Assembly (NCBI GenBank): GCA_012511175.1 | Contig: JAAZGO010000024.1 | Location: forward strand, 36,238 to 100,237 | Origin: Fastidiosipila sp. | GTDB lineage: Bacteria > Bacillota > Clostridia > Saccharofermentanales > DTU023 | Length of the DNA: 64,000 nt | Direction: 5' to 3' | Shown: positions 1-8,745 of the stretch, one piece after another | How the letters are laid out: each line of letters opens with the position of its first letter | How positions within the stretch are numbered: position 1 is the stretch's first letter | Program-made: the position numbers and the translations under genes | The notes under the pieces: generated by a model | Database searches by the model: none | Told to the model about the DNA's origin: nothing | Seen by the model: only the letters and a program-made list of their open reading frames with translations

Positions 1-46
1 TTCTCTCGTTCGATTATCGCACAGGCCGCTGCCTGGGTAAAAGTTC

Positions 47-976
47 TTACCTGTTCTTAAAATATGGTTTGCCGAGGGCGGCAGGACCATGGCTTCGCTG
101 TTTGCCGCTGCTGACCAATGCCAGTATCGCCATCACATAGGGCAGCATCAGGGCAAGGTGGCTTGAGACTCCAAGATTTAGAACCTGAACCTGATTCGAG
201 ATCGCGGAGGCAAGGCCAAAAAGCAGCGAACCGAGGAATACGCCCCGCGGTCGCAGCCGGCCAAGGCACAGCGCAGCAATCGCAATCCAGCCCCGGCCGT
301 CCGTCATCCCCTCGGCGAAACGGCCGACCTGCGTAAGCGTCAGATAGGCACCTCCAAGGGCAGGTAGAATACAGGAGATAATAATGGCCGTGTAACGGTA
401 CCTAAACACGTTAATCCCCGCACTTTGAGCGGCGGCGGGATTTTCCCCGACGGAGCGCAAGCCCAAGCCCCGCCTGGTGCGATTAAGGAACCATGCGTAA
501 AAGATGTAGAAAACAATAACAAGATAGACCAACACGTTCTGACCAAACAGCATACCGCCGATCACGGGGATTCTTTTCAAAAATCCCGACGGAATATCGC
601 CCATGACACTCGGCAAGCGCGGTCTGACCGCCTTGTCCATGTTGAGCAAACGCTGTCCGAAGCTTGTAATTCCCAACAGCAACGTGTTGAACCCCAGCCC
701 GAGAACCATTTGGCTGACACCGAAACGCATGATAATAAAACTGAGAAGCAAGCCGAACACCAGGCCGCACAGAACAGCGCCTATAACACCTACCAGAAGA
801 CTGCCGGTCGTCAAGGCAAAGAAATAGCCAAAAAAGGCGCCCCCCAGCATCATTCCCTCCAAGGCAAAATTATAAACACCACTATGTTGCGCCACCATGC
901 CACCCAGGGCAGCAAACATGTAAGGGGTGGACATGCGCACGGCCATGCTCAGCGTGGTATTAAGTAACGAAATCAT
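47..976 (-). CDS. BMP-type ABC importer, permease 2
   Basis: Inner-membrane permease of the simple sugar/nucleoside ABC importer class (BPD_transp_2 fold, YufQ-like), 309 residues. Many hydrophobic helices are visible. The segment QHSGVYNFALEGMMLGGAFF near residue 30 is typical of this family, in which NIALEGMM-like motifs are conserved. The start ATG is preceded by AAGGAG and lies inside the 3' end of the upstream permease gene (17-base overlap), so the two are translationally coupled. It is the last gene of the ATPase-BMP-permease-permease operon. Family is secure; the substrate (probably a nucleoside or purine) is inferred from the BMP partner. Confidence 0.9.
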   Translation of the reverse strand: MISLLNTTLSMAVRMSTPYMFAALGGMVAQHSGVYNFALEGMMLGGAFFGYFFALTTGSLLVGVIGAVLCGLVFGLLLSFIIMRFGVSQMVLGLGFNTLLLGITSFGQRLLNMDKAVRPRLPSVMGDIPSGFLKRIPVIGGMLFGQNVLVYLVIVFYIFYAWFLNRTRRGLGLRSVGENPAAAQSAGINVFRYRYTAIIISCILPALGGAYLTLTQVGRFAEGMTDGRGWIAIAALCLGRLRPRGVFLGSLLFGLASAISNQVQVLNLGVSSHLALMLPYVMAILALVSSGKQRSHGPAALGKPYFKNR

Positions 977-2051
977 GCATTATTCTCCTTGTAGCCACTT
1001 TACTGTTGATCTTGTCGACGAAATATTTACTGGTAATCACAGTTACGATCACGGTGCCTTGCATAATGAAAAGAATAGGTGTCGGAACGCCAACGCCGCG
1101 CTGCATACTGGCCGTTCCCGTGCGTAGCGCGGCAAACAGAAGTGTCGTGAGGAAAATTCCGACAGGATTATACTGACCCATAACAGCGATTCCTATCCCG
1201 TCAAAACCAAACCCGGCTGTGAGACCTTCCATCATCTTGTGCTGATTGCCCATCAACTCCAGCGAACCTCCGAGTCCGCCCAGAGCTCCGCTGATAAGGA
1301 TGACAGCAATCAGTGCACGCCGTTGCCTCACTCCCGCGTAAAGTGCTGCTTTTTCGTTGGCGCCGGAAAGCCGCATTTCAAAGCCAAGGGTCGTTCGGCT
1401 TTGCAAAAACCAGATGAGAACCAGGGCGGCGATCGCAACAAATACCCCTAAGTGCAACCTCGAACCGTGAAGTATGACGGGGAGCCTGGCCGTAGACGGT
1501 ATAAGAGGAGTCTGCTCCATATTGCTTTCAGGATTTTTAAGTGGTCCATGCAACAGCAAGGAAAGCAGAAACTGCATCACATAGTTCAGCATCATGGTCG
1601 TAAGTAGTTCATTGGCGTTGAAATAGATGCGCAGAAGGCCGGCAATGGAAGCCCAGACGGCACCGCCCAGCAATCCTACAAGCAGGGTCAGCCCGATGGC
1701 TATGCCCGACGGCACAGATCCCATCCTCAATGCCACGAGCACTGCACACAGGGCACCCGCGCCGAACTGCCCCTCGGCTCCAATATTCATGAAACCGGAT
1801 TTCATTGCAATCGAAAAAGCCAGGGCGCTGCAAAGCAGCGGCGTAAACTTATTGATCGTCTCCCCAAAACCGTAAACATTACCGAACGCACCGGCAAGAA
1901 AGTGGCGATAAGCATCACCGGGATTGATTCCCATCAGCGCGATAATTACGCCCCCGATCACAGCAGCAAGGAGTATTGCGAAAAAGGCGATGCCACCGGT
2001 AATAATCAAATTGCTCCGCTTTTGCAGGCTCGTCTTAAGCGTCAGATTCAT
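960..2051 (-). CDS. BMP-type ABC importer, permease 1
   Basis: Permease of the nucleoside/simple sugar ABC family (YufP-like), 363 residues. A soluble N-terminal stretch is followed by several membrane spans, including GFMNIGAEGQFGAGALCAVL near residue 88, the usual signature helix. The segment GLTAGFGFDGIGIAVMGQ is also typical. GGAGAA precedes the ATG. It lies 76 bases after the lipoprotein gene and overlaps the next permease gene by 17 bases. Together with that gene it would form a heterodimeric membrane channel fed by the BMP lipoprotein. Confidence 0.9.
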   Translation of the reverse strand: MNLTLKTSLQKRSNLIITGGIAFFAILLAAVIGGVIIALMGINPGDAYRHFLAGAFGNVYGFGETINKFTPLLCSALAFSIAMKSGFMNIGAEGQFGAGALCAVLVALRMGSVPSGIAIGLTLLVGLLGGAVWASIAGLLRIYFNANELLTTMMLNYVMQFLLSLLLHGPLKNPESNMEQTPLIPSTARLPVILHGSRLHLGVFVAIAALVLIWFLQSRTTLGFEMRLSGANEKAALYAGVRQRRALIAVILISGALGGLGGSLELMGNQHKMMEGLTAGFGFDGIGIAVMGQYNPVGIFLTTLLFAALRTGTASMQRGVGVPTPILFIMQGTVIVTVITSKYFVDKINSKVATRRIMHDFVT

Positions 2052-2127
2052 CAGTAGTTCTCCTACCTACAGGCAAGCCCGGCCGGTAACACCTACCGGC
2101 CGGGCACCGTTCAAAAGCATCGTGCGT

Positions 2128-3204
2128 TTATGAATACAAGTCATCTTTCACGATCTTCCCGGCAATGATGTCAGCCCTGATCTGGTCAATCTTTTCAAAG
2201 ACTGCCGGATCAACCTTATCTTTGATGTCGGGGTTGATTATGAAGTCCTCAATTCCTTCTTTGAGTCCCATCACCATCACTTCGGTGGAGGGCGCCAATG
2301 TTCCTTCAACATAGCCATCAATGATGACACGCAACATGTCGCTCGGCTGCAGCATGGCACTTCCGATGACGTAGTCAGGTGACCAGTCATTACGATTGAC
2401 GATGGCACTGACAGCGAAAATTCCATTTTCAATGCAGTAATCCATGACTGTTTCATTGGTGTCGCCAGAATTGCAGAAGATGACGTCACATCCCTGGTCA
2501 ACCAGGCTGATCGCCATCTCCTTGCCAATCGCCAAGTCACTGAAACTGCCCGTGGCAACGTGAATGAGTTCGACGTCGGGATCGTGGGCCCTGGCGCCGC
2601 TTCCCCAAGCAGCAACCATGAGTAATGCCGAATCGGAGTCGGTCGAGAAGGTGATCAGGCCGATCTTTTTCGATTCGGTCACACCCCCGGCCATGACGCC
2701 CGCCAGGTAGATGTGTTGCCAGTTATCGCCTGTTATGGCGTACATGTTACCCGTTTCAGCGGCAACATAACCATTGATGCAACCGAAGGTTACGTCGGGG
2801 AACTCGGTTGCGATAACCGCCATTTCCTCTGCATGATACTGCTCATTTGAAATGACAAATTCGTATCCGCTCGCTGCGTAGTTACGCAGGACATCAGCCA
2901 CCTCAGTTCCTTTGACATCTTCCTGGTAGCTTAACTCGAAACCGTGCTTGGCCGCCAGTTCATTGACGGCCGCAAAGCCATTCTCATTCCATCCGCCGTC
3001 GGTCAGGGAGCTTTCACAAATCCATGCCATTTTTCTCAGCGGTGGCGCCTCCGTTGGTTTTGCAGTCTCTACCTTGCCCGGTTCTGTTGGTCCCTCCGAA
3101 GGCGGTTCGGTGGGCGTTTCCGTCGGACCGGGGCCGCAACCGACCAGCAGTGCCATCACAACAAGTATGGCGAAGACAATGCTCAGCGTTTTCTTTAATC
3201 TCAT
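2128..3204 (-). CDS. BMP family substrate-binding lipoprotein
   Basis: Extracellular solute-binding lipoprotein of the Bmp/Med/PnrA family, 358 residues. The signal peptide ends in LLVGC with the lipidated Cys at 23. A Thr/Pro/Glu-rich linker (about residues 24-52) then leads into the binding domain. Family features seen are ICESSLTDGGWNENGF, with the TD-GWN pattern, and GLITFSTDSDSALLM. Members mostly bind purine nucleosides, and some bind autoinducer-like or choline-type ligands. GGAG sits just before the ATG. It directly follows the ATPase gene, an unusual order, since the binding protein gene is commonly first. Confidence 0.92.
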   Translation of the reverse strand: MRLKKTLSIVFAILVVMALLVGCGPGPTETPTEPPSEGPTEPGKVETAKPTEAPPLRKMAWICESSLTDGGWNENGFAAVNELAAKHGFELSYQEDVKGTEVADVLRNYAASGYEFVISNEQYHAEEMAVIATEFPDVTFGCINGYVAAETGNMYAITGDNWQHIYLAGVMAGGVTESKKIGLITFSTDSDSALLMVAAWGSGARAHDPDVELIHVATGSFSDLAIGKEMAISLVDQGCDVIFCNSGDTNETVMDYCIENGIFAVSAIVNRNDWSPDYVIGSAMLQPSDMLRVIIDGYVEGTLAPSTEVMVMGLKEGIEDFIINPDIKDKVDPAVFEKIDQIRADIIAGKIVKDDLYS

Positions 3205-3205
3205 G

Positions 3206-4750
3206 TCAGACTCCTTTCATCTCTCCATTTTGTATTTCAGGTCGTATTCCGGTCATCATCAGGCCGATATCCGATACCGGTGTGGTGACTGGATCGACTT
3301 CATCCATAATCTGTCCCTTGTACAGGACAAGCAGGCGGTCAGATAGATTTCTTACTTCCTCCAGATCGGTCGAAATCAAGAGAATGGCTGCTCCGCGGTC
3401 ACGTTCTTCGATAATCTTGTCGAACACGAAGGAACACGCACCGATATCCAGGCCCCAGGTAGGTTGTACGATCAGAAGGATGTCAGGTTCTTTCAACATC
3501 TCGCGTGCAAGAATCAGTTTTTGCTGATTCCCCCCCGAGAGATTCCTGGCCGGAATTGTCGTTCCCGGTGCCTTAATTCGAAAATCGTCAATATAACCCT
3601 TCGTCTTGCTCCTCATCTTGCCAAGGTTTAAAATGCCTCTTTTTGAACAGGGCGGCTGGTAATACTCTGTCAGGGTCGCATTTTCAAAAAGCTTGAAATC
3701 AAGAACCAAACCTTCTCCCCGGCGATCCGCAGGTATGTAGGCAAGTCCAAGGTTGTGTCTGGAACGGGCTCCGTCGCGCGTTACATCTTTGCCGTTGATC
3801 CGGATGGAACCCTCCTGAGGAGACGCAACGCCCGAGATGATCCGGGCAAGCTCGCTTTGACCATTGCCATCAACGCCTGCAATGCCGACAATTTCACCAC
3901 TTCGTACGCTGAAACTAATTCCTCTTAAACTGCTGGAGTGCGTGTCGCCTTCCGCCTTCACATTGTCAATTTCGATGCGGACATCGCCCGGCGTACGGGG
4001 TGCTTTGACACAGGTCAGACAAACTTCACGGCCAACCATCAGGGAAGTCAGTACCGCCGGTGAGCATTCGTCGCGGTCAAGTGTCGCGATCAACTCACCG
4101 TCGCGCAAAACGGAGATCCGGTCAGAGATACTCATCACCTCGTCCATCTTATGGCTGATGAACAAGATGGTGCACCCCTCTTCCTTGAGTTTTCTGAGGG
4201 TAACAAAAAGATCCTCACTCTCCTGTGGTGTCAGAACCGATGTCGGTTCATCCAGCACAAGGAGACGGGACCCCCGGTAAATTGCCTTCATGATCTCCAC
4301 TTTTTGCTGGACACCAATCGGCAAGTCCATTACCCGCTTGTCGGGGTAAATCTCCATATGAAGGCGGGAGGCCACCTCCTGTATGTCTTCAATGATTTTT
4401 TCGACCGGCAGTGTAATGGATTTTTTCATATCCTGCCCCAAGGCCATGTTTTCCCAAACGGTAAAATTGGGTATCAACATGAAATGCTGGTGGATCATAC
4501 CGATTCCCAAATCCATTGCATCATTGGGAGACAGGATCTCAACCGGTTCCCCATCAAGGACTATTTGTCCTTCATCTGCCCGATAGAGGCCGTAAAGAAT
4601 GTTCATCAAGGTTGATTTGCCTGCACCATTCTCGCCCAAAAGGGTGTGAATTTCTCCCCGGCGTATATCCAAATTGATATTCTTGTTCGCGATCACATTT
4701 GGAAAATACTTCGTGATATTTTCAAACCTCAAAATGACATCGTGTTCCAA
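3206..4750 (-). CDS. BMP-type ABC importer, tandem ATPase
   Basis: ATPase of sugar/nucleoside importers (YufO/MglA type), 514 residues with two ABC modules. The first carries Walker A GENGAGKST and Walker B LLVLDEPTSVL. The second, degenerate module has GVDGNGQSE in place of Walker A and LSGGNQQK as signature. It continues LLIVQPTWGLDIGA, the usual atypical Walker B of the second half. The start is a TTG (TTGGAACACG) preceded by GAGGTG at a good distance; no better ATG lies nearby. It is first in the operon and follows a long leader region. Confidence 0.92.
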   Translation of the reverse strand: MEHDVILRFENITKYFPNVIANKNINLDIRRGEIHTLLGENGAGKSTLMNILYGLYRADEGQIVLDGEPVEILSPNDAMDLGIGMIHQHFMLIPNFTVWENMALGQDMKKSITLPVEKIIEDIQEVASRLHMEIYPDKRVMDLPIGVQQKVEIMKAIYRGSRLLVLDEPTSVLTPQESEDLFVTLRKLKEEGCTILFISHKMDEVMSISDRISVLRDGELIATLDRDECSPAVLTSLMVGREVCLTCVKAPRTPGDVRIEIDNVKAEGDTHSSSLRGISFSVRSGEIVGIAGVDGNGQSELARIISGVASPQEGSIRINGKDVTRDGARSRHNLGLAYIPADRRGEGLVLDFKLFENATLTEYYQPPCSKRGILNLGKMRSKTKGYIDDFRIKAPGTTIPARNLSGGNQQKLILAREMLKEPDILLIVQPTWGLDIGACSFVFDKIIEERDRGAAILLISTDLEEVRNLSDRLLVLYKGQIMDEVDPVTTPVSDIGLMMTGIRPEIQNGEMKGV

Positions 4751-4777
4751 TTTTCACCTCGATTTGTGCTGAAATAA

Positions 4778-4800
4778 CCGGCTTCTGAATGTGAAGCCGG
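4778..4800 (-). terminator. Hairpin just upstream of importer ATPase
   Basis: A perfect 8-bp stem, CCGGCTTC with GAAGCCGG around a 7-base loop, is followed on the minus strand by TTATTTC. It ends 28 bases before the TTG start. The U-run is weak, so it may be an attenuator terminator or only a leader hairpin. Confidence 0.45.
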
Positions 4801-5068
4801 CCATCTGTCGTACCCATAAGAGATCCGCCGGCGCAGGTGAAAACCATTTGTTATCGCCGGACCGCCCTTGCCTCCTTGTGATTATGCCTGTTTTCGTGAG
4901 TGGATTTGGTCTGATGAAGGAATACCCGCTGGAATACTCCACGCATCCTGGGACGTCGCAATTGATTAAGATAGTTTCTGCAATTTTCAGGCTTATCGTC
5001 CTCATCACTATCCCAGGCACATTTGCCTTCTGCTACACGCGAATGGACACCTGCTGAACATTATGGCT

Positions 5069-5097
5069 ATTCTGCCGTTTTTTGGGCAATGTGTCAA
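5069..5097 (-). promoter_or_regulatory. Sigma-A-type promoter for BMP importer operon
   Basis: On the minus strand TTGACA (5092-5097) is separated by exactly 17 bases from CAGAAT (5069-5074). The -35 is perfect and the -10 is fair. It points at the importer operon about 310 bases downstream. Confidence 0.55.
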
Positions 5098-5203
5098 ATA
5101 CGGTTTAAATCTGAAAAGAGATATCATGACAAACAACGGGTTCCATTGCATCCGGCGCCGAATCCGTATTTCATAGGCCCCGCCCTCGATGCAGCTGTTT
5201 GTG

Positions 5204-6340
5204 TTAATCCGCGTACTTAAAGTTCACACTTTTCACAAAGGGAGGTGCAACGACCTTGAAAGGTACTCCTCGATTTCTTATCATGACCCGTACCTCTTCT
5301 TCCAACCCTACCGAATCCGCTTTGACCAATGCCAATGCGATCCCCTTTCGAAGCGTTGGGGAAAACCCGCCCGAAGTAATGAATCCGACTTCAAAGCCGC
5401 TGACGAAGACAGGATAACCTTCACGGGGGATCTCTCTTTCTTCACCAAGCAGGGCAATCAGTTCACGGGTTGTGTTCGCTTTCATTTTATTCCTGCCCCG
5501 AAATTCATGGTCAAAATCAACGGCAAAACTCATGCCGCCTTCAAGGGGGTTAATCTCCGCGGAAAGTTCATGTCCATACAGGGGAAGGCCTGCTTCGAGG
5601 CGAAGTATATCCCGCGCACCCAGTCCACAGGGAACGACGCCTTTTTTCAGGAGTTCATCCCATATCGTTGCGGCCACTTCAGCGGGGCAAAATACCTCAT
5701 AGCCTCTTTCGCCTGTGTACCCTGTGCGGGAAATCATCATATTTCGCTTATGGCCGGGCACTTCCACTTGGATATGGTGAAAGACTTCAAGCGCTCTCAG
5801 GGCTTCACTGCCCTTCTCCCCAAGTCCCAAGGGCTCTGCCATGCTCAACATCACGGATAGGCTTTCAGGGCCCTGCACAGCAATCAGGGCATAGTGATCC
5901 GTCTCATCCAGTACCTCAATGCTATGTTCACGCTCCGGATAACGTTCTTTATACATCTCCATGCTTTCGGCAATATGAACCAAATCTTTTTCCTTGTTGG
6001 CTGCGTTGACGATCAACAGATAGCTTTCAGGTGCTATCGTATAGACCAGGCAGTCATCCACAACACCTCCCTCGTCATTGCAGATAATCGCATAGCTAAT
6101 CAGATCCGGATCCCCTTTTGCAACCTCATGACTCAGAAGCCAGTTGAGAAATCCGCCGCTCCCCCTGCCCCGGATAAGTACTTCGCCCATGTGTGAAACA
6201 TCGAACATGCCTACCTTTCCGCGTACAGCCAAGACTTCTTCAATGATTCCTTCATACTGAAGTGGCATCTCCCATCCAGCGTAATCAGTCATTCGCGCCT
6301 TGAGGGCATAATGACGGTCATTCAAAGGGGTTTTGTTCAT
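5204..6340 (-). CDS. gcvT: GcvT-like aminomethyltransferase
   Basis: Folate-dependent aminomethyltransferase family, 378 residues if started at the second ATG (6340), which is better spaced from GGAGGA than the ATG at 6346. Landmarks are DYAGWEMPLQY near the N-terminus, DVSHMGE and GGVVDDCLVY (the folate-binding Asp region). The C-terminal GFITSGGFSPTLRKGIALA is also typical. In the glycine cleavage system this protein moves a methylene unit to tetrahydrofolate, but no gcvP, gcvH or gcvL is present here. Divergent from it is a FAD amine oxidase, so demethylation of an N-methyl glycine compound is an alternative role. Family is certain; the exact substrate is open. Confidence 0.88.
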   Translation of the reverse strand: MNKTPLNDRHYALKARMTDYAGWEMPLQYEGIIEEVLAVRGKVGMFDVSHMGEVLIRGRGSGGFLNWLLSHEVAKGDPDLISYAIICNDEGGVVDDCLVYTIAPESYLLIVNAANKEKDLVHIAESMEMYKERYPEREHSIEVLDETDHYALIAVQGPESLSVMLSMAEPLGLGEKGSEALRALEVFHHIQVEVPGHKRNMMISRTGYTGERGYEVFCPAEVAATIWDELLKKGVVPCGLGARDILRLEAGLPLYGHELSAEINPLEGGMSFAVDFDHEFRGRNKMKANTTRELIALLGEEREIPREGYPVFVSGFEVGFITSGGFSPTLRKGIALALVKADSVGLEEEVRVMIRNRGVPFKVVAPPFVKSVNFKYAD

Positions 6341-6357
6341 GATCATTCCTCCTCATC

Positions 6358-6388
6358 CTTGGTTATTCATACCAAATATGTGACCAAG
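6358..6388. promoter_or_regulatory. Inverted repeat in gcvT/oxidoreductase divergent region
   Basis: CTTGGT at 6358-6363 and ACCAAG at 6383-6388 form a 6-bp inverted repeat spaced by 19 bases, directly upstream of the GcvT-like gene and between two divergent genes. It is operator-like, but short enough to be chance. Confidence 0.3.
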
Positions 6389-6548
6389 CATTCATTGTAT
6401 TTATAGCAAATCACCGCAAAACCGACAAGTGACCACCCTCTTTTCACTGGCCCCGTCAATTACTTGATTGCCGCGGTTTGCGAGGAGCGATTCTTGATGT
6501 CTATAATGACTTGAGCCTGGTCCACGCCAGGTATTGGGGAAGCGAAAA

Positions 6549-7694
6549 ATGAAGTCGGATATCGTGGTGATCGGTGGCGGTATTCTGGGTGCCACAGCTG
6601 CCTGGTCGCTTTCAAAAGAAGGCCACCGAGTTGTGATCCTGGAAAAAGGCGATCTGGTGTCAGGTGCCTCCGGGGGCAATTTGGGAAAACTCTCGGTCAT
6701 GGAAAGGCAGGAAGACTGGCATATTCCGTTGGCACTGGAATCACTGGAACAATACGAGGAACTGAATAAGAGCACTGACATCGAATACTGCAACTGCGGG
6801 GGTACCATGCTGCTCCAATCACCGGCACTCTTCCTTGCTGCGCAGCAAATGAAAGAAGCGATGGATCGGGCGGGGGTGCCTTTGGAATTTTCTAAGGGGG
6901 AGTCAGCGCTGAGACATGAACCGAATTTGAACCTGCAAAGCATCTATGCCACGGTATTTTGTCCTTTGGAGAGTGTTCTTAACCCCATGCGCGCAACCTT
7001 GGCCTTTCTTGAACTTGCCAAGCAGCATGGGGCAACGGTACACACACATGCCAAAGTGGAAGGCTTTGAGATGTCCGGAAATACCATTCGCACTGTTAGG
7101 TCAACGGCCGGCTGTTTTCCTGCCGATGTCGTTGTGAACGCAGCTGGATCCTGGGCTGGTCCATTGTGCAGGAAGCTGGACATTCATATTCCGGTTGGGC
7201 ATCACCGGGCAATGGCCTGTGTGACTGAGCCAATCGCTCCCTGTATCAGGACGGCGGTCCTGGACGGAAGTTTCTTGTCGCCGTCGACTGTTGCCGGAGA
7301 CGTTTGCAGGATTACGATCGGAGTCGCACAGACTGCGCACGGCAGTCTGGTCATATCACGCGCCGCGGAGGAAGCAGACCTGGAAAACAAAGATGTATCT
7401 CTCGAGGGTTTGCGTAGGATGATACAGAATTTTCTACACTATTTCCCTTCACTTCATGCCATCGAAATCGTCCGGGCGTGGGCATGCGTGACCCCCCAGA
7501 CTCTCGATGACCTGCCCGTATTTGGTTTCAGTGAGAAAGTACCCAATTTTTTTATTATTGCCGGGTTCAAAGGTGCATTTGGCACAGCCCCCGCCATTGG
7601 AAGAAAGGTTGCCCGAGCCATTGGAGACGGGTTGATCTGGGAAGGAGGCCTTTTTTCCCCGGATCGCCTGCGGGCCAATTCGCCAATCAGCTGA
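6549..7694 (+). CDS. FAD-dependent oxidoreductase, DAO family
   Basis: Flavoprotein of the D-amino-acid oxidase/glycine oxidase/sarcosine oxidase family, 381 residues from ATG 6549; an in-frame TTG 15 bases upstream is less likely. The N-terminal dinucleotide-binding fold is VVIGGGILGATAAWSL, followed by the second-strand Glu in VVILEKGD. NAAGSWAG near residue 200 and the C-terminal GFKGAFGTAPAIG are typical FAD-contact regions. It probably removes electrons from a secondary or primary amine of a glycine-like compound. The divergent GcvT-like gene would accept the released one-carbon unit. The electron acceptor in an anaerobe would not be oxygen. Confidence 0.85.
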   Translation: MKSDIVVIGGGILGATAAWSLSKEGHRVVILEKGDLVSGASGGNLGKLSVMERQEDWHIPLALESLEQYEELNKSTDIEYCNCGGTMLLQSPALFLAAQQMKEAMDRAGVPLEFSKGESALRHEPNLNLQSIYATVFCPLESVLNPMRATLAFLELAKQHGATVHTHAKVEGFEMSGNTIRTVRSTAGCFPADVVVNAAGSWAGPLCRKLDIHIPVGHHRAMACVTEPIAPCIRTAVLDGSFLSPSTVAGDVCRITIGVAQTAHGSLVISRAAEEADLENKDVSLEGLRRMIQNFLHYFPSLHAIEIVRAWACVTPQTLDDLPVFGFSEKVPNFFIIAGFKGAFGTAPAIGRKVARAIGDGLIWEGGLFSPDRLRANSPIS

Positions 7695-7710
7695 TCTCAC
7701 GACGTGAGAT
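7694..7710. promoter_or_regulatory. 17-bp palindrome after FAD oxidoreductase
   Basis: ATCTCACG and CGTGAGAT flank a single A, starting at the last base of the stop codon. There is no T-run, so it looks more like a protein-binding site or an mRNA end hairpin than a terminator. Confidence 0.4.
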
Positions 7711-7859
7711 GACGAGGCAGGAAATGTATGGTTGCCGCCGATACCGATAATCTCTCCGGAAACTGTTTTGACGAGCACCTTGACCCGCCTGTGATCCAGC
7801 CCTCGTTTTTCCACCTTTTCAATGAATCACCTCACCGGTCATAGGCATATTTCCGGTTC

Positions 7860-7888
7860 TTGCACCTCCGTGTGGTGTGGTATATACT
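7860..7888 (+). promoter_or_regulatory. Promoter for ubiX-ubiD operon
   Basis: TTGCAC (7860-7865), 17 bases, then TATACT (7883-7888): a near-consensus sigma-A promoter. A transcript would start near 7895 and leave about 175 bases of leader before ubiX. The leader contains the strong hairpin at 7971-8023. Confidence 0.7.
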
Positions 7889-7970
7889 GACGGCGTGGCG
7901 CGGTGATCCCGGCTGCGTGGGTTGCGGTTCCTCGGGCAAATCGGAAAATGGTTGCCACTTACCAGTTATA

Positions 7971-8023
7971 GGGAGTTTGTTGAACCTTTCACAAAGGTTA
8001 AGCGCAACTCCCTTTTGTCTTTT
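7971..8023 (+). terminator. Leader terminator or attenuator before ubiX
   Basis: GGGAGTT (7971-7977) pairs with AACTCCC (8006-8012). Inside it AACCTTT pairs with AAAGGTT around a CAC loop (7983-7999). TTTTGTCTTTT follows. This is a strong intrinsic terminator lying between the promoter at 7860 and the ubiX start, which is the layout of an attenuator. It could instead only stop readthrough from the oxidoreductase gene, if the promoter prediction is wrong. Confidence 0.7.
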
Positions 8024-8070
8024 AATCGGGACTTTGCCTGGCCGGCTGCCACCTTCACGAAAGGATCGAT

Positions 8071-8745
8071 ATGGGACTTTACGTTATCGGTATTACTGGA
8101 GCATCGGGAACAGTCTATGCAAAGTCGCTGTTACTCGAACTCCTCTGCATGAACCACAACATTGACTTGATCATCTCAAGGGCTGGTTTGATTGTCGCCA
8201 ATGAAGAGCTGGGCTGGCAAATACCTGAAAGCGAGGCTCAGGCATCGGTTTATTTCAGGGATCTTTTTCATGACCTTGCCGAGAAGGATAAAGGGCTGGT
8301 TGGACGAAAGCTGGGCAGAATCAACTATTATCATGACGATCATATCGCTGCACCTCCGGCCAGCGGCTCTTACCTGTCGGATGGAATGATTATCGTACCA
8401 TGCTCCATGGGTGCTGCATCAGCTGTCGCGTCCGCCAGATCCGCAACCCTCTTGGAGAGAGCGGCGGACGTTGCGTTGAAGGAACATCGCCGGCTGGTCA
8501 TCATTCCCCGCGAATCTCCAATGAGTGCCATCCACTTGAGAAATCTTCTGACTTTGGCACAACTGGGCGTGCATGTCGTGCCGGCTTGCCCTTCCTTTTA
8601 CCAGCAGCCCCGGTCACTTGACGATATGGTTGAGTATTTCACCTTGCGGACACTTGACCAAGTTGGAATTCATCAGGAGTCTGATCAGCGGTGGTCCCAG
8701 GCACAATCACCTGACAGGAAAGGATTCGAAAATGACGAAAATTAA
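8071..8745 (+). CDS. ubiX: Flavin prenyltransferase UbiX
   Basis: Makes prenylated FMN, the cofactor required by UbiD decarboxylases. Of 224 residues, the N-terminal GITGASGTVYAKSLL is the family phosphate/flavin loop. IIVPCSMGAASAVASA and IIPRESPMSAIHLRNLLTLAQLG match the conserved core; the family hallmark is a PCSM-type strand and an RE-P-hL helix. AAAGGAT precedes the ATG. The last 14 bases overlap the start of the ubiD gene, so cofactor maker and user are coupled. The C-terminal ~25 residues past the fold are not conserved and may only reflect this overlap. Confidence 0.93.
   Translation: MGLYVIGITGASGTVYAKSLLLELLCMNHNIDLIISRAGLIVANEELGWQIPESEAQASVYFRDLFHDLAEKDKGLVGRKLGRINYYHDDHIAAPPASGSYLSDGMIIVPCSMGAASAVASARSATLLERAADVALKEHRRLVIIPRESPMSAIHLRNLLTLAQLGVHVVPACPSFYQQPRSLDDMVEYFTLRTLDQVGIHQESDQRWSQAQSPDRKGFENDEN

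Larger units (their letters stand above)
4751..5203. other. Long leader/intergenic region before importer operon
   Basis: This 453-base gap separates the importer ATPase from the GcvT-like gene, both on the minus strand. It holds a good minus-strand promoter (5069-5097), so the importer mRNA should start near 5062 and carry about 310 untranslated bases. Two hairpins are visible in it: CCGGCG pairing with CGCCGG (4828-4833 with 4855-4860) and the stem at 4778-4800. An 88-codon minus-strand open frame runs through here but has no recognisable protein features. I could not match the leader to a riboswitch class I know. Confidence 0.5.

Noticed and set aside
4754..5020. 88-codon minus-strand frame in importer leader
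   Set aside because: No domain or convincing start; more likely untranslated leader.
4751..5062. Purine riboswitch before the nucleoside-type importer
   Set aside because: The conserved purine aptamer core was not found.
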